A stretch of 40,101 nucleotides of DNA, taken from the NCBI GenBank assembly GCA_902535165.1, contig CACASE010000012.1, forward strand, positions 1 to 40,101, written 5' to 3'. Shown piece by piece: positions 16,255-25,875 of this stretch (position 1 is the first letter of the stretch; the number at the start of each line of letters is the position of its first letter). A program made the translations under genes and the position numbers. Below the pieces are notes generated by a model. The model ran no database searches, was not told where the DNA came from, and was given only the letters and a program-made list of their open reading frames with translations. This DNA comes from an uncultured Bacteroidota bacterium. GTDB taxonomy: Bacteria; Bacteroidota; Bacteroidia; Flavobacteriales; Flavobacteriaceae.

Positions 16255-17436
16255 TTATAATTTTTCAAATATTCCAGCAGCACCTTGGCCTGTACCAACG
16301 CACATAGTGACCATACCATACTTTAATTTTCTTAACTTCATCTCATCAAATAATTGAACTGATAGTTTAGCACCTGAGCAACCAAGGGGATGGCCAAGGG
16401 CAATAGCACCTCCATTCACATTAACGATATCTTTCTCCAATTTTAATTCGTTTATAACAGCGATTGATTGCGATGCGAAAGCTTCATTAAGCTCAAATAG
16501 TTCAATTTCTTTTAATTTCATTCCAACTTGATCTAAAACTTTTGGAATTGCTCTAACAGGTCCCATACCCATAATTTTAGGAGGAAGACCAGCAACGCTG
16601 TAACCAATTAATTTGGCAATAGGCTCTACATTTAGTTTTTTTAACATTTTTTCACTGACTATCATTACAAACGCAGCTCCATCACTCATTTGGGATGAGT
16701 TTCCAGCTGTTACAGATCCAGTCGCTGAAAAAACAGGTCTCAATTTTGATAAAACCTCAATACTGGTATCTTTTCTAGGCCCTTGATCCTCATTGAAGGT
16801 CGTTTCTCTTTCCTTCTTTTTTAGATTTTCATCAAGGTAGATTTCTTTCACTTTGATAGGAGCAATTTGTCCACTAAACTTTTTTTCCTCCAATGCTTTG
16901 ATAGCTTTTTGATGTGATTCATAGGCAAAAATATCTTGACTTTCTCTCGAAACTTTGTATTCATTTGCAACTTGTTCAGCAGTTAAACCCATTCCCCAAT
17001 AATAATCCTCTTTTCCGTTGGAAACTGTATTATAATTTGGTACAGGTTTAAATCCAGTCATTGGAATATAGCTCATACTTTCAACCCCACCAGCAATAAT
17101 GCAATCTGACATTCCAGATTTGATTTTTGCTGTTGCTATTGCTATAGTTTCCAACCCTGAAGCACAAAATCTGTTTATTGTAACACCTGGAACATCATCT
17201 ACTTTAAGTCCCATCAGAGAAATTAATCTTGCTACATTGAAACCTTGTTCTGCTTCAGGCATGGCATTACCTACAATTAAATCATCAATTAATTTTTTAT
17301 CAAAGTCAGGGATTTGAGAAATCATGTATTCAATAGTTTCTGCAGCTAATTCATCTGGTCTTTTAAACTTAAAAAAACCTCTTGGCGCTTTACCAACTGC
17401 AGTTCTGTATGCTTTTATTATATATGCTTCTTTCAT
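16255..17436 (-). CDS. fadA: Acetyl-CoA C-acyltransferase (3-ketoacyl-CoA thiolase)
   Basis: It cleaves 3-ketoacyl-CoA with CoA to release acetyl-CoA, the last step of each beta-oxidation cycle. The thiolase residues are intact: nucleophile Cys91 ([14 protein letters not shown]), the NEAF motif ([10 protein letters not shown]), His349 ([15 protein letters not shown]) and Cys379 ([17 protein letters not shown]). The 393 residues match the family. It lies one base downstream of fadB and two upstream of the acyl-CoA dehydrogenase, so all are one transcript. It is degradative rather than the biosynthetic acetoacetyl-CoA type, judged by context. Confidence 0.95.
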   Translation of the reverse strand: MKEAYIIKAYRTAVGKAPRGFFKFKRPDELAAETIEYMISQIPDFDKKLIDDLIVGNAMPEAEQGFNVARLISLMGLKVDDVPGVTINRFCASGLETIAIATAKIKSGMSDCIIAGGVESMSYIPMTGFKPVPNYNTVSNGKEDYYWGMGLTAEQVANEYKVSRESQDIFAYESHQKAIKALEEKKFSGQIAPIKVKEIYLDENLKKKERETTFNEDQGPRKDTSIEVLSKLRPVFSATGSVTAGNSSQMSDGAAFVMIVSEKMLKKLNVEPIAKLIGYSVAGLPPKIMGMGPVRAIPKVLDQVGMKLKEIELFELNEAFASQSIAVINELKLEKDIVNVNGGAIALGHPLGCSGAKLSVQLFDEMKLRKLKYGMVTMCVGTGQGAAGIFEKL

Positions 17437-17437
17437 A

Positions 17438-19843
17438 TTAGTTCCTTAGAGGTTTTCCATTCTTTAACATGTACTGAATTCTTTCTAACGTTTTTCTTTC
17501 ACCACATAATGATAAAAAAGCTTCTCTTTCTAGATCTAACAAATATTGCTCAGAGACTCTTGTTGCTTGAGATAATTCACCACCACATAATACATTAGCA
17601 ATTTTATTTGCAATTTTTTTATCATGTTCTGATATGTAGCCACCAGCCAACATTGAATCAGCTCCAACATACATCATTCCTAGTGCTTGCTTACCTAAAA
17701 CTTTTATATCAGTCCTTTTTATTGGTTTTGTATAGCCTATTTCATACATATTTATAGCCGCTTGTTTTGCTATTGAAATTTGATTTTTTTTATTCATTAC
17801 TACGTGATCTCTTCCTTTAACTAAATAATCTAAATCAAAACCTTCAAAACCTGATGTTGCGGTTTTAGCCATACCTATATTTATGAAATATTCCTGTAAC
17901 AAATTAACTTCTACATCATTGGGTCTAAATTTATCAGATGCCCTAAGTACCATTTCTTTAAGTCCACCACCACCAGGAACAAGCCCTACACCGACTTCTA
18001 CAAGTCCAATGTAAGTTTCACTGTATGCAATTAATTTATCACAGTGTAAACATACCTCACAGCCACCACCTAAAGTATAACCATGTGGAGCACCAATTAC
18101 AGGAATGGATGAGTATCTTAATTTCATCATGGTATTTTGAAACATTTTCATGAAAAAATTAATTTCATCATATTCCTGCTCAATTGCAGCAAGAAAAATA
18201 ACACTGATGTCAGCACCAGCAGAAAAATGATCAGATTCATTTCCTAAAACTAGTCCCTTAAAATCCTTTTCTGCAATGTCAATAGATTTATCCAATGCTT
18301 TGATAATGTTCTGATTAATTGAATTCATTTTCGACCCAAATTCAAGATTCAAAATATCATCTCCAATATCAATTAGTCTTGCTTCATTGTTAGACCATAT
18401 CACTTTATTTTCAGGGGTATTTTTTAGTATAACAAAACCATCTTGACCGGATATTTTATTAAATGAATTTGAATTTATGTCATAGTATTCTCTAAATCCA
18501 TTATTTATTCTATAGAAATTATTAGTATTTTTTTTAATCATCTCATTAATCCAGCCAGCAGGTTTTAAATCAAAATTTTTCATTAATTCAACACCCTCTT
18601 TAACACCAATATAATTCCATATTTCAAATGGACCATCTTTCCATCCAAATCCTGTTTTTAATGCTGCATCAATACTTGTAATATCATCAGAAATTTCAGG
18701 AATTCTGTTTTGTATATAACCAAACATTCTAGCAAAATTTTCTTTATAAAACTCAGATGCTTTGTCATTTCCGCTAATTAGTGTTTTAAACTTTTCATCT
18801 CTTTTCTTGCATTTTCTAGCATTTTTTAAAGTTTCATAACTCACTTTTTTTTGCTCATTATATTTAAATGTGTTCAGGTCAAGAGCTAAAATTTTGGATT
18901 TGCCATTATCATCTTTTATTTTTTTATAAAAACCTTTTCCAGTTTTACTTCCTAACATATTATTTTCAAGCATTTTTTGAAGAAAATCAGGTAATTTAAA
19001 TACTTCTCTTGATTCATCATCTTTACATTTTTCATAAACTCCATTTGCTACATGACACATTGTATCCAAACCAGCAATATCAGCAGTTCGAAAAGTTGCT
19101 GATTTTGGTCTTCCAATTGCAGGGCCTGTTAGTTTATCAACTTCTTCAACTGAATATTCACCACTTTTGATTTGATGAAAAAGACTCATAATTCCAAAAA
19201 TTCCAATTCTGTTTCCTATGAACGCTGGTGTATCTTTTGCTAAAACAGATGTTTTTCCTAAAAATTTTTCACCATAGCCCAGTAGGAAATCAAGTATTAC
19301 TTTTTTACAGTCAGGTCCAGGGACAACTTCAAATAAATTCAAATATCTTGGTGGATTAAAGAAATGTGTTATTGCAAAACATTCTTTGAAATCATGTGAT
19401 CTTCCTTCATTCATTAATTCAATAGGAATTCCAGATGTATTTGATGTTATGATTGTGCCAGCTTTTCTATGTTTTTCGACCAAATCAAATACTGATTTTT
19501 TGATATCAAGTTTTTCAACAACAACTTCAATTATCCAGTCGACTTCATTAATCTTGTGAATATCATCCTCAAAATTTCCAAGCTTAATTCTATCAAGAAA
19601 TTTTTTGTTGTAGATAGGGGATGGTCGAGATTTGATACACTTTTGAAACATATCATTCACAATTCTGTTTTTTACCTTCTTGCTCTCTAAACTTAAATTT
19701 TGTTTTAACTCATTTGCATTTAGCTCTTTTGGACATATATCAAGAAGAAGAACTTCAACCCCTATGTTGGCAAAATGACATGCTATTCCAGAGCCCATAA
19801 TTCCAGAACCTAATACAGCAACTTTTGATATATTTTTATTCAT
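17438..19843 (-). CDS. fadB: Fused 3-hydroxyacyl-CoA dehydrogenase / enoyl-CoA hydratase
   Basis: This 801-residue bifunctional enzyme covers the two middle steps of beta-oxidation. The N-terminal half is the NAD-dependent dehydrogenase: Rossmann motif GSGIMGSG (12-19), catalytic His160 in ITHFFNPPRYLNLFE, then dehydrogenase C-domains. The C-terminal half (from about 500) is a crotonase fold with HFSAGADISV for the oxyanion hole and GLVEVGVGLVPGGGG with a catalytic Glu. The domain order is the reverse of Escherichia coli FadB and resembles Bacillus FadN, so the symbol is functional rather than orthologous. The ATG directly abuts the marR stop. Confidence 0.94.
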   Translation of the reverse strand: MNKNISKVAVLGSGIMGSGIACHFANIGVEVLLLDICPKELNANELKQNLSLESKKVKNRIVNDMFQKCIKSRPSPIYNKKFLDRIKLGNFEDDIHKINEVDWIIEVVVEKLDIKKSVFDLVEKHRKAGTIITSNTSGIPIELMNEGRSHDFKECFAITHFFNPPRYLNLFEVVPGPDCKKVILDFLLGYGEKFLGKTSVLAKDTPAFIGNRIGIFGIMSLFHQIKSGEYSVEEVDKLTGPAIGRPKSATFRTADIAGLDTMCHVANGVYEKCKDDESREVFKLPDFLQKMLENNMLGSKTGKGFYKKIKDDNGKSKILALDLNTFKYNEQKKVSYETLKNARKCKKRDEKFKTLISGNDKASEFYKENFARMFGYIQNRIPEISDDITSIDAALKTGFGWKDGPFEIWNYIGVKEGVELMKNFDLKPAGWINEMIKKNTNNFYRINNGFREYYDINSNSFNKISGQDGFVILKNTPENKVIWSNNEARLIDIGDDILNLEFGSKMNSINQNIIKALDKSIDIAEKDFKGLVLGNESDHFSAGADISVIFLAAIEQEYDEINFFMKMFQNTMMKLRYSSIPVIGAPHGYTLGGGCEVCLHCDKLIAYSETYIGLVEVGVGLVPGGGGLKEMVLRASDKFRPNDVEVNLLQEYFINIGMAKTATSGFEGFDLDYLVKGRDHVVMNKKNQISIAKQAAINMYEIGYTKPIKRTDIKVLGKQALGMMYVGADSMLAGGYISEHDKKIANKIANVLCGGELSQATRVSEQYLLDLEREAFLSLCGERKTLERIQYMLKNGKPLRN

Positions 19844-20275
19844 TTAGAAAATCTCTTTGTTCTTAATTAGCTTATTTATTTCCTCCATTACATTAAAAAA
19901 ATTATCAATATTTTTTTTTCCAATTTTTTTTATGATTGCATTGTTAAATTTCATTACAACTGCTTTTGAAGTATCTCTCATTTCAATTCCAAAAGTTGTT
20001 AATTGGATCAAAACTCCTCTTCCATCATCAGGATTAGGTACCCTTTCTATAAGCTTATAATCTTCCATAGTTTTTAATGTTCTAGACAAACTAGTTGATT
20101 CCATACCCATTTTAGGTCCTAGCGATGTTGATGGAGTACCTTTTTTTGGATTCAAGCTCAGAAGAGCAAAACCAATTGCCATTGAACCACCAATTTTAGA
20201 TGCCTCTTCATTATACATCTTTGATACTGTCTGCCATGTATATCTTAACTCATGATCAATAGTATTTCTTGACAT
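19844..20275 (-). CDS. MarR-family transcriptional regulator of the beta-oxidation operon
   Basis: A 143-residue winged-helix protein: an N-terminal helix pair, then helix-turn-helix and wing around LGPKMGMESTSLSRTLKTME and IERVPNPDDGRGVLIQLT, the latter being the typical MarR wing DxRxxxxxLT region. As first gene of marR-fadB-fadA-acyl-CoA dehydrogenase, it is probably a repressor that responds to fatty acids or acyl-CoA and controls its own operon; the ligand is inferred from context only. The ATG is at 20275. An 18-bp palindrome upstream is a candidate operator. No Cys-based redox sensor is obvious. Confidence 0.9.
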   Translation of the reverse strand: MSRNTIDHELRYTWQTVSKMYNEEASKIGGSMAIGFALLSLNPKKGTPSTSLGPKMGMESTSLSRTLKTMEDYKLIERVPNPDDGRGVLIQLTTFGIEMRDTSKAVVMKFNNAIIKKIGKKNIDNFFNVMEEINKLIKNKEIF

Positions 20276-20295
20276 GTATTAAATATATAAAAAAA

Positions 20296-20313
20296 TACTA
20301 TGCACGCATAGTA
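20296..20313. promoter_or_regulatory. 18-bp palindrome before marR: candidate MarR operator or purL terminator
   Basis: TACTATGCACGCATAGTA has two 8-bp arms (TACTATGC, GCATAGTA) around AC. It sits 20 bases upstream of the marR ATG, just before a -7-like TATATTTA on the minus strand, where a repressor could block RNA polymerase. On the minus strand it is also followed by seven T, so it could form a terminator for purL, which ends ten bases upstream. Sequence alone does not decide between the two. Confidence 0.5.
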
Positions 20314-20322
20314 AAAATGATT

Positions 20323-23300
20323 TTATTTTAGCCAATTATAGGCATTGATAAATGCATATATCCACGGAGATATATCGTGAGATTCTTTAGATTGCGGGTA
20401 ATATCCCCAATTCCATGGAAATGTAGATCTTTCAAGATGAGGCATCATAGCGATGTGTCTTCCATCTTTATCCGATATTATAGCAGTATCATAATCAGAA
20501 CCATTTGGATTTATTGGGAATGTGCTTTTAGAGTATTTGCCAATGATATTATAATTTTTTTCATCTAAGGGAAGATTAAATCTTCCTTCACCGTGTGCAG
20601 ACCAAATTCCAAGTTCTGAATCTGAAAAGTTTTTAAACATGACTGAGTTATTTTCTTTAATTTTCACACTTGTAAATACGCATTCAAACTTATTGGATTC
20701 ATTAAATTCCATTTTTGGTTTTAGCTTGTCATAAGGGTGTAATAAGCCTAATTCTATAAATAGCTGACATCCATTACATACACCCAAAGAGAGTGTGTCT
20801 TTTCTTTTATAAAAATTTTCTAAACTTCTCTTTGCTTTTTCATTGTATAAAAATGACCCTGCCCATCCTTTTGCTGATCCCAGAACATCAGAATTTGAAA
20901 AACCACCAACAGCAACTAAAAAATTTACATCATTTAAATTTTCTCTGCCAGAAATAAGGTCTGTCATGTGAACATCTACAACCTCAAACCCTGATAAATG
21001 CATAGCATATGCCATTTCTCTCTCAGAATTACTTCCTTTGTCTCTGATGATAGCGGCTTTAATTTTTTTAGTTGTTTTAAAAGTAAAATTTGGTTTAAAC
21101 CATTCAGGAAACTGAAAGCTCAATTTTGAGGAAATGTTATCAAACCTTTCTTTAGCTTTGGTTTTTTCAGTTTGTAATTGATCAAATAAATATGATTTAT
21201 TAAACCAAATTTTTCTGTAGTAATCAATATCTAACTTTAGATTAAAACTATCTTTTTTGATATCTATGAAATTACTTTTTTCACAAGTACCTAAGCTGTA
21301 GAAGCTTATGTTTTTCGATTTTAGGAGGCTTTCAATTTTTTTATCTGCTTTAATAATTAACCCATGGTTTTCACTGAACAGAACTTTAACAACATCTTGT
21401 TCTTTTATTTGCGATAAATCAATATTTAATCCAATATTATCACTAACAAAACACATCTCAAGTAAGCAGGTAATCATACCACCTGAACTAATATCATGAC
21501 CAGATTCAATCAAACCATTCTTTATTGCTATTTGTATTGAATTAAAAATTTTCTTAAACTTTTTTGCTGATAAAATATCATTTGATTTTTCTCCAATTTT
21601 ATTAAATGCTTGAAATAGTGCAGATCCTCCAAGTTCATATTCACATGAGGACATATTAATATAATATATCTTTGAATTATTGTAAGTTAAATAAGGTTCA
21701 ATTGTTTTTCTAAGATCGTTTGTATGACCTGTAGCTGATATAATCACGGTACCTGGTGCAATAACTTCTTTTTTAGGATATTTCTGCTTCATTGAGAGTG
21801 AGTCTTTACCAGTTGGTACATTTATACCTAGATCTATGCAAAAATCTGAGCATGCTTTAACCGCTTCATAAAGTCTAGAATTTTCACCTTCATTATTTGC
21901 CGGCCACATCCAGTTAGCAGAGAGTGAAATTGAGCTCAATTCATTTTTCAAAGGTGACCAAATAATATTTGTTAAAGCTTCACCAATTGAGTTTCTTGAG
22001 CCACTTCCTGAATTAATTAAACTGGTTAATGGAGAGTGTCCAATTGATGTTGCAACACCATCCATGGAATTAAAATCTAGAGCCATAACCCCACAATTAT
22101 TTAAAGGAAGCTGTAAAGGACCAGTACACTGTTGCATTGCAACTTTTCCTGTAACACATCTATCAACTTTGTTAGTTAACCAATCTTTACAAGCAACAGA
22201 TTCTAAATTTAAAACCTTAACTAAATATTCTTCAATTAAACTTTTGTTGTATTTAAAATTGCTGTAACTAAATTTTAACTTTTTATCATACAACATAGTT
22301 TTTGGCGAATTGCCAAAAAAATCTGATAATTCAAGATCAATTATTTTTCTCTTGTTTGTTGATGAATGAACAAGAAACCTAGAGTTTTCCTTAACTTCTC
22401 CAACAACATACATTGGTGCGTTTTCTCTCTTACATATTTCTTCAATTTTTTTTAAGTCATCTGGACTAATTACCAATCCCATTCTCTCTTGGGATTCATT
22501 TCCAATTATTTCTTTGGCTGAAAGAGTTGAGTCTCCAATTGGTAAATCATCAACGTTTAAAACACCTCCAGTTTCCTCAACTAATTCTGAAATGCAATTT
22601 AAATGACCACCAGCACCATGGTCATGAATAGATTTTATGAAATTATTACTTGACTCAACAATTGACCGGATTGCATTAGAAACTCTTTTCTGCATCTCAG
22701 GATTAGATCTTTGAACTGCATTAAGCTCAATCCCTGAGCTATATTTTCCAGTCTCAGTTGATGATACAGCGGCACCACCCATACCAATTCTGTAATTATC
22801 ACCACCAAGTACAATAATTAAATCACCTTCCTTAATCTTTAATTTTTTTGAATGTTTAGAATTGGCAAAACCAATCCCACCTGCTAGCATGATTACTTTA
22901 TCATAACCTAGTAATCTATTATTTTCATTGTGTTCAAATGTCAAAAGTGAACCAGAAATAAGAGGCTGACCAAATTTATTTCCAAAATCAGATGCACCAT
23001 TGGATGCTTTGATTAAAATTTCTTTGGGTTTTTGATATAACCAATTTCTGTCTTTAAAGCCAATTGCTTGATTTTCAAACCTTGGATAAGGAGTCATGTA
23101 GACTGCTGTTCCACCTAACGGCAAAGATCCTTGTCCGCCTGCTAGTCTGTCCCTAATCTCTCCACCTGACCCAGTTGCAGCTCCACTAAATGGTTCCACT
23201 GTGGTTGGGAAATTATGAGTTTCTGCTTTAAGTGATATTACAGTATTTAAATCAGTTTCTTGATATACAGAAGGTTTGTGACCAAATTTAGGTGCAAACT

Positions 23301-23958
23301 GTTTTACAAGTGGTCCATCTACAAATGCAACATTATCTTTATAAGCAGAAACAACTTGATTTGGATTTTTTTTTGTTGTTTTTTTTATTAGCTCAAATAG
23401 TGACTCTGACATTTGGTTGTTCTCAATTATAAAAGTTCCATTAAAAATTTTATGTCTGCAATGTTCAGAGTTGACTTGCGAAAATCCAAAAACTTCAGAA
23501 TCAGTTAATTTTCTATTTATCTTTTTTGAAAGGTTTTCTAAGTACTCTACTTCATCATTACTTAATGCTAAACCTTCATCCTCATTATATTTTTTAATAT
23601 TATTAATTTCTTTTATTTCATCAGGCTTAATATCTATCTTAAAAATTTCTTGATTTAAATTTTTATAAAGTTGGCTTGTCATGCTGTCGTAATCAGTATC
23701 CTCACTAAATGGAAAAAATTTCTCAATCCTAATAATATTTTCTATTCCCATATTTTGACTAATTTCTACAGCATTGGTAGACCAGGGTGTTACCATCGTT
23801 TTTCGGGGACCTATAAAATTCTGATTGATAATTTTTTTATCTAAGTATTCAGAGTTTGAAAATAGCCAAATTAGTTTTTCGATATCATCTTTCCTCAGTT
23901 TAACTGTAGTGTTTACAGCAAAAATCTCAGAATTTTTAGATTTAAAAAATGATACCAT
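20323..23958 (-). CDS. purL: Phosphoribosylformylglycinamidine synthase, large single-chain type
   Basis: This enzyme makes FGAM from FGAR, glutamine and ATP in purine synthesis. At 1211 residues it is the fused form seen in proteobacteria and many Bacteroidota. It has an N-terminal PurS-like region, a linker and a tandem AIRS-type synthetase core (ETHNFPTTVEPFSGAATGSGGE, then GKDSLS and GHDISSGG). The C-terminal class I glutaminase has nucleophile Cys1061 in LGVCNGCQLF and His1174/Glu1176 in MMPHLERSTFPWNWGYYP, all intact. It starts at ATG 23958 behind its own promoter. It is transcribed alone, between the ABC/PGM operon and the fad operon, with the same polarity. Confidence 0.97.
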   Translation of the reverse strand: MVSFFKSKNSEIFAVNTTVKLRKDDIEKLIWLFSNSEYLDKKIINQNFIGPRKTMVTPWSTNAVEISQNMGIENIIRIEKFFPFSEDTDYDSMTSQLYKNLNQEIFKIDIKPDEIKEINNIKKYNEDEGLALSNDEVEYLENLSKKINRKLTDSEVFGFSQVNSEHCRHKIFNGTFIIENNQMSESLFELIKKTTKKNPNQVVSAYKDNVAFVDGPLVKQFAPKFGHKPSVYQETDLNTVISLKAETHNFPTTVEPFSGAATGSGGEIRDRLAGGQGSLPLGGTAVYMTPYPRFENQAIGFKDRNWLYQKPKEILIKASNGASDFGNKFGQPLISGSLLTFEHNENNRLLGYDKVIMLAGGIGFANSKHSKKLKIKEGDLIIVLGGDNYRIGMGGAAVSSTETGKYSSGIELNAVQRSNPEMQKRVSNAIRSIVESSNNFIKSIHDHGAGGHLNCISELVEETGGVLNVDDLPIGDSTLSAKEIIGNESQERMGLVISPDDLKKIEEICKRENAPMYVVGEVKENSRFLVHSSTNKRKIIDLELSDFFGNSPKTMLYDKKLKFSYSNFKYNKSLIEEYLVKVLNLESVACKDWLTNKVDRCVTGKVAMQQCTGPLQLPLNNCGVMALDFNSMDGVATSIGHSPLTSLINSGSGSRNSIGEALTNIIWSPLKNELSSISLSANWMWPANNEGENSRLYEAVKACSDFCIDLGINVPTGKDSLSMKQKYPKKEVIAPGTVIISATGHTNDLRKTIEPYLTYNNSKIYYINMSSCEYELGGSALFQAFNKIGEKSNDILSAKKFKKIFNSIQIAIKNGLIESGHDISSGGMITCLLEMCFVSDNIGLNIDLSQIKEQDVVKVLFSENHGLIIKADKKIESLLKSKNISFYSLGTCEKSNFIDIKKDSFNLKLDIDYYRKIWFNKSYLFDQLQTEKTKAKERFDNISSKLSFQFPEWFKPNFTFKTTKKIKAAIIRDKGSNSEREMAYAMHLSGFEVVDVHMTDLISGRENLNDVNFLVAVGGFSNSDVLGSAKGWAGSFLYNEKAKRSLENFYKRKDTLSLGVCNGCQLFIELGLLHPYDKLKPKMEFNESNKFECVFTSVKIKENNSVMFKNFSDSELGIWSAHGEGRFNLPLDEKNYNIIGKYSKSTFPINPNGSDYDTAIISDKDGRHIAMMPHLERSTFPWNWGYYPQSKESHDISPWIYAFINAYNWLK

Positions 23959-23969
23959 TGCTACTAATT

Positions 23970-23977
23970 CAAATTTA
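23970..23977 (-). promoter_or_regulatory. Predicted -7 promoter element of purL
   Basis: On the minus strand TAAATTTG (23977 down to 23970) is an exact TAnnTTTG match, ending eleven bases before the purL ATG. The intergenic region also holds a short TTA repeat at about 24001-24014. Confidence 0.55.
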
Positions 23978-24051
23978 GATTAAAAAATTCTAGAAAGTAG
24001 TTTATTATTATTATTGTTTTTAACCTTTTGAAGAATTTATCAACAAAACTC

Positions 24052-25875
24052 TTACTTGAATGATTGAAGGGTTATCAATTTTTTATAGTAACTATCATTT
24101 TTAATAAGTTGATCATGATTACCTTGTTCTACAATCTCACCTTTATCCAAAACAATAATTTTATTTGCATTTTGTATTGTTGACAATCTGTGGGCAATAA
24201 CAATAGATGTTTTATTAATCATTAATTTATCAATAGCGTCCTGTACCAATTTTTCAGACTTTGAATCTAGAGATGATGTTGCCTCATCAAGAATTAATAT
24301 TGGAGAATTTGAGTAAACTGCTCTTGCAATAGCAAGTCTCTGTTTTTGTCCACCCGAAAGATTTGAACCATTGTCACCAACATTATAATTATCTTGATCG
24401 TCAAGTTCATTAATAAACTCATCAGCATTGGCAATGCTTAAAGACTCTGAAAGTTTTTCATTTATATTTCCTTTACTATCTCCAAGGATAATATTTTCCT
24501 TGATTGAGGTGTTGAATAGTATAGAGTCCTGGCTAACTATACCAATCAAAGACCTAATTTTTAATCTTGATAAATCATTAATATCAATATCATCAATCAA
24601 TATTTTTCCTGATATTATGTCAAAAAATCTAGGGATTAAATTAACTAATGTTGATTTTCCACTACCTGATGAGCCCACAATTGCAACCATTTCTCCTTTA
24701 TTTACTTTAAGTGAGATATTATTTAGAACAGTTGCATTTTCATATTTAAAACTTACATTTTTAAATTCAATACATTTTTTAAATGAATTTAAGTTTTCTT
24801 TATTTGAATCATCAAAAAACTCACTTTTAGAATCAATTATTTCAAATACTCTCTCTGCAGCTGCATTACCCTTTTTCAATGAATAAAAAGCTTTACTTAT
24901 TGACTTTGCAGGTGTTAAAACACCATAAGCTAAGCCCATGTAAGTAATAAAAGCTGCAGGTTTAAGTTCCATATCTATTAGTACTAATTGACCACCGTAC
25001 CATAGCAATACAGCAATAACAAGAATTCCTAAAAACTCACTAAGAGGTGCAGCAACATTTTGTCGGTTTATCAATTTATTTGAAAAACTTAAAAAATTAG
25101 TATTCGTTTTATCAAACTTATTTTTAAAAAAACTCTCAGCTAAAAAACTTTTGATAATTTTTATTCCATTTATAGTTTCTTCAGTTATTGATGTAAGCTC
25201 AGCTTGTTCTTTTTGGACAATTAACGATTTCCTTCTTAATGTTTTTCCAATAAAAGATATTATGAAACCAGAGATAGGAATAAATACTATAACAAAAAGA
25301 GTTAGTTTATAGCTAATAATGAACATTGCTCCAATTGTAAAAGCAATGGTCAATGGATCTCGGATAAATATTTCAATTATTGATAAAAATGAATTCTGAA
25401 CTTCAATTACGTCAGATGACATTCTGGATATTAGATCTCCTTTTTTATTTTTTGAAAAATAACTTAATGGTAGGGTTATGATTTTTTCGTAAATATTTTT
25501 TTTAAGATTTTTAATAACACCATTTCTAATTAAAGTAGAAAAGAATAAAGCAAAATAATTTGAAATATTTTTTAAGAAAAATAAAATAATAACAACACCA
25601 ACTACAAAAAGGATAGCTTTTTGATTATCATCTGCAGCAAAACTACTTACCTGAAAATTGAGCCAATTTTCAATAAACTCACCCAGGTTATTGGATAATT
25701 CAAGTTGAGGCGCTTCTTTAATATCATTGACACCATTAAATAAAACTTCAAGCATTGGCATAAGTGAAAGAAAAGCAACTGCACTAAAAAGCGCATAAAA
25801 AACACTAAAAAGAATATTTAATAAAAAATATTTTTTGAAAGCGAAAACATAATTTAAAACTCTTTTAAAATACAT
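24052..25875 (-). CDS. MsbA-like ABC exporter (fused membrane and ATPase domains)
   Basis: A 607-residue half-transporter that should homodimerise in the inner membrane. Six membrane helices occupy about residues 15-330. The nucleotide-binding domain follows with Walker A GSSGSGKSTL (401-410), Q-loop VSQDS, signature LSGGQ (506-510) and Walker B ILILDEATSSLD (from 526), plus the H-loop IVIAHRLSTI. It resembles lipid-flipping MsbA-type exporters in Bacteroidota. The substrate is not shown, but the glycosyltransferase and phosphosugar mutase upstream suggest envelope lipid or glycolipid work. Its ATG directly abuts the stop of the mutase gene, and it ends the operon. Confidence 0.9.
   Translation of the reverse strand: MYFKRVLNYVFAFKKYFLLNILFSVFYALFSAVAFLSLMPMLEVLFNGVNDIKEAPQLELSNNLGEFIENWLNFQVSSFAADDNQKAILFVVGVVIILFFLKNISNYFALFFSTLIRNGVIKNLKKNIYEKIITLPLSYFSKNKKGDLISRMSSDVIEVQNSFLSIIEIFIRDPLTIAFTIGAMFIISYKLTLFVIVFIPISGFIISFIGKTLRRKSLIVQKEQAELTSITEETINGIKIIKSFLAESFFKNKFDKTNTNFLSFSNKLINRQNVAAPLSEFLGILVIAVLLWYGGQLVLIDMELKPAAFITYMGLAYGVLTPAKSISKAFYSLKKGNAAAERVFEIIDSKSEFFDDSNKENLNSFKKCIEFKNVSFKYENATVLNNISLKVNKGEMVAIVGSSGSGKSTLVNLIPRFFDIISGKILIDDIDINDLSRLKIRSLIGIVSQDSILFNTSIKENIILGDSKGNINEKLSESLSIANADEFINELDDQDNYNVGDNGSNLSGGQKQRLAIARAVYSNSPILILDEATSSLDSKSEKLVQDAIDKLMINKTSIVIAHRLSTIQNANKIIVLDKGEIVEQGNHDQLIKNDSYYKKLITLQSFK

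Noticed and set aside
24001-24014. TTA trinucleotide run between purL and the ABC exporter
   Set aside because: Short simple repeat expected in AT-rich intergenic DNA; no function indicated.
24428-24886. 152-codon open frame antisense to the ABC exporter
   Set aside because: It lies entirely opposite the conserved ATPase domain, and its composition is that of the complement of a coding strand.
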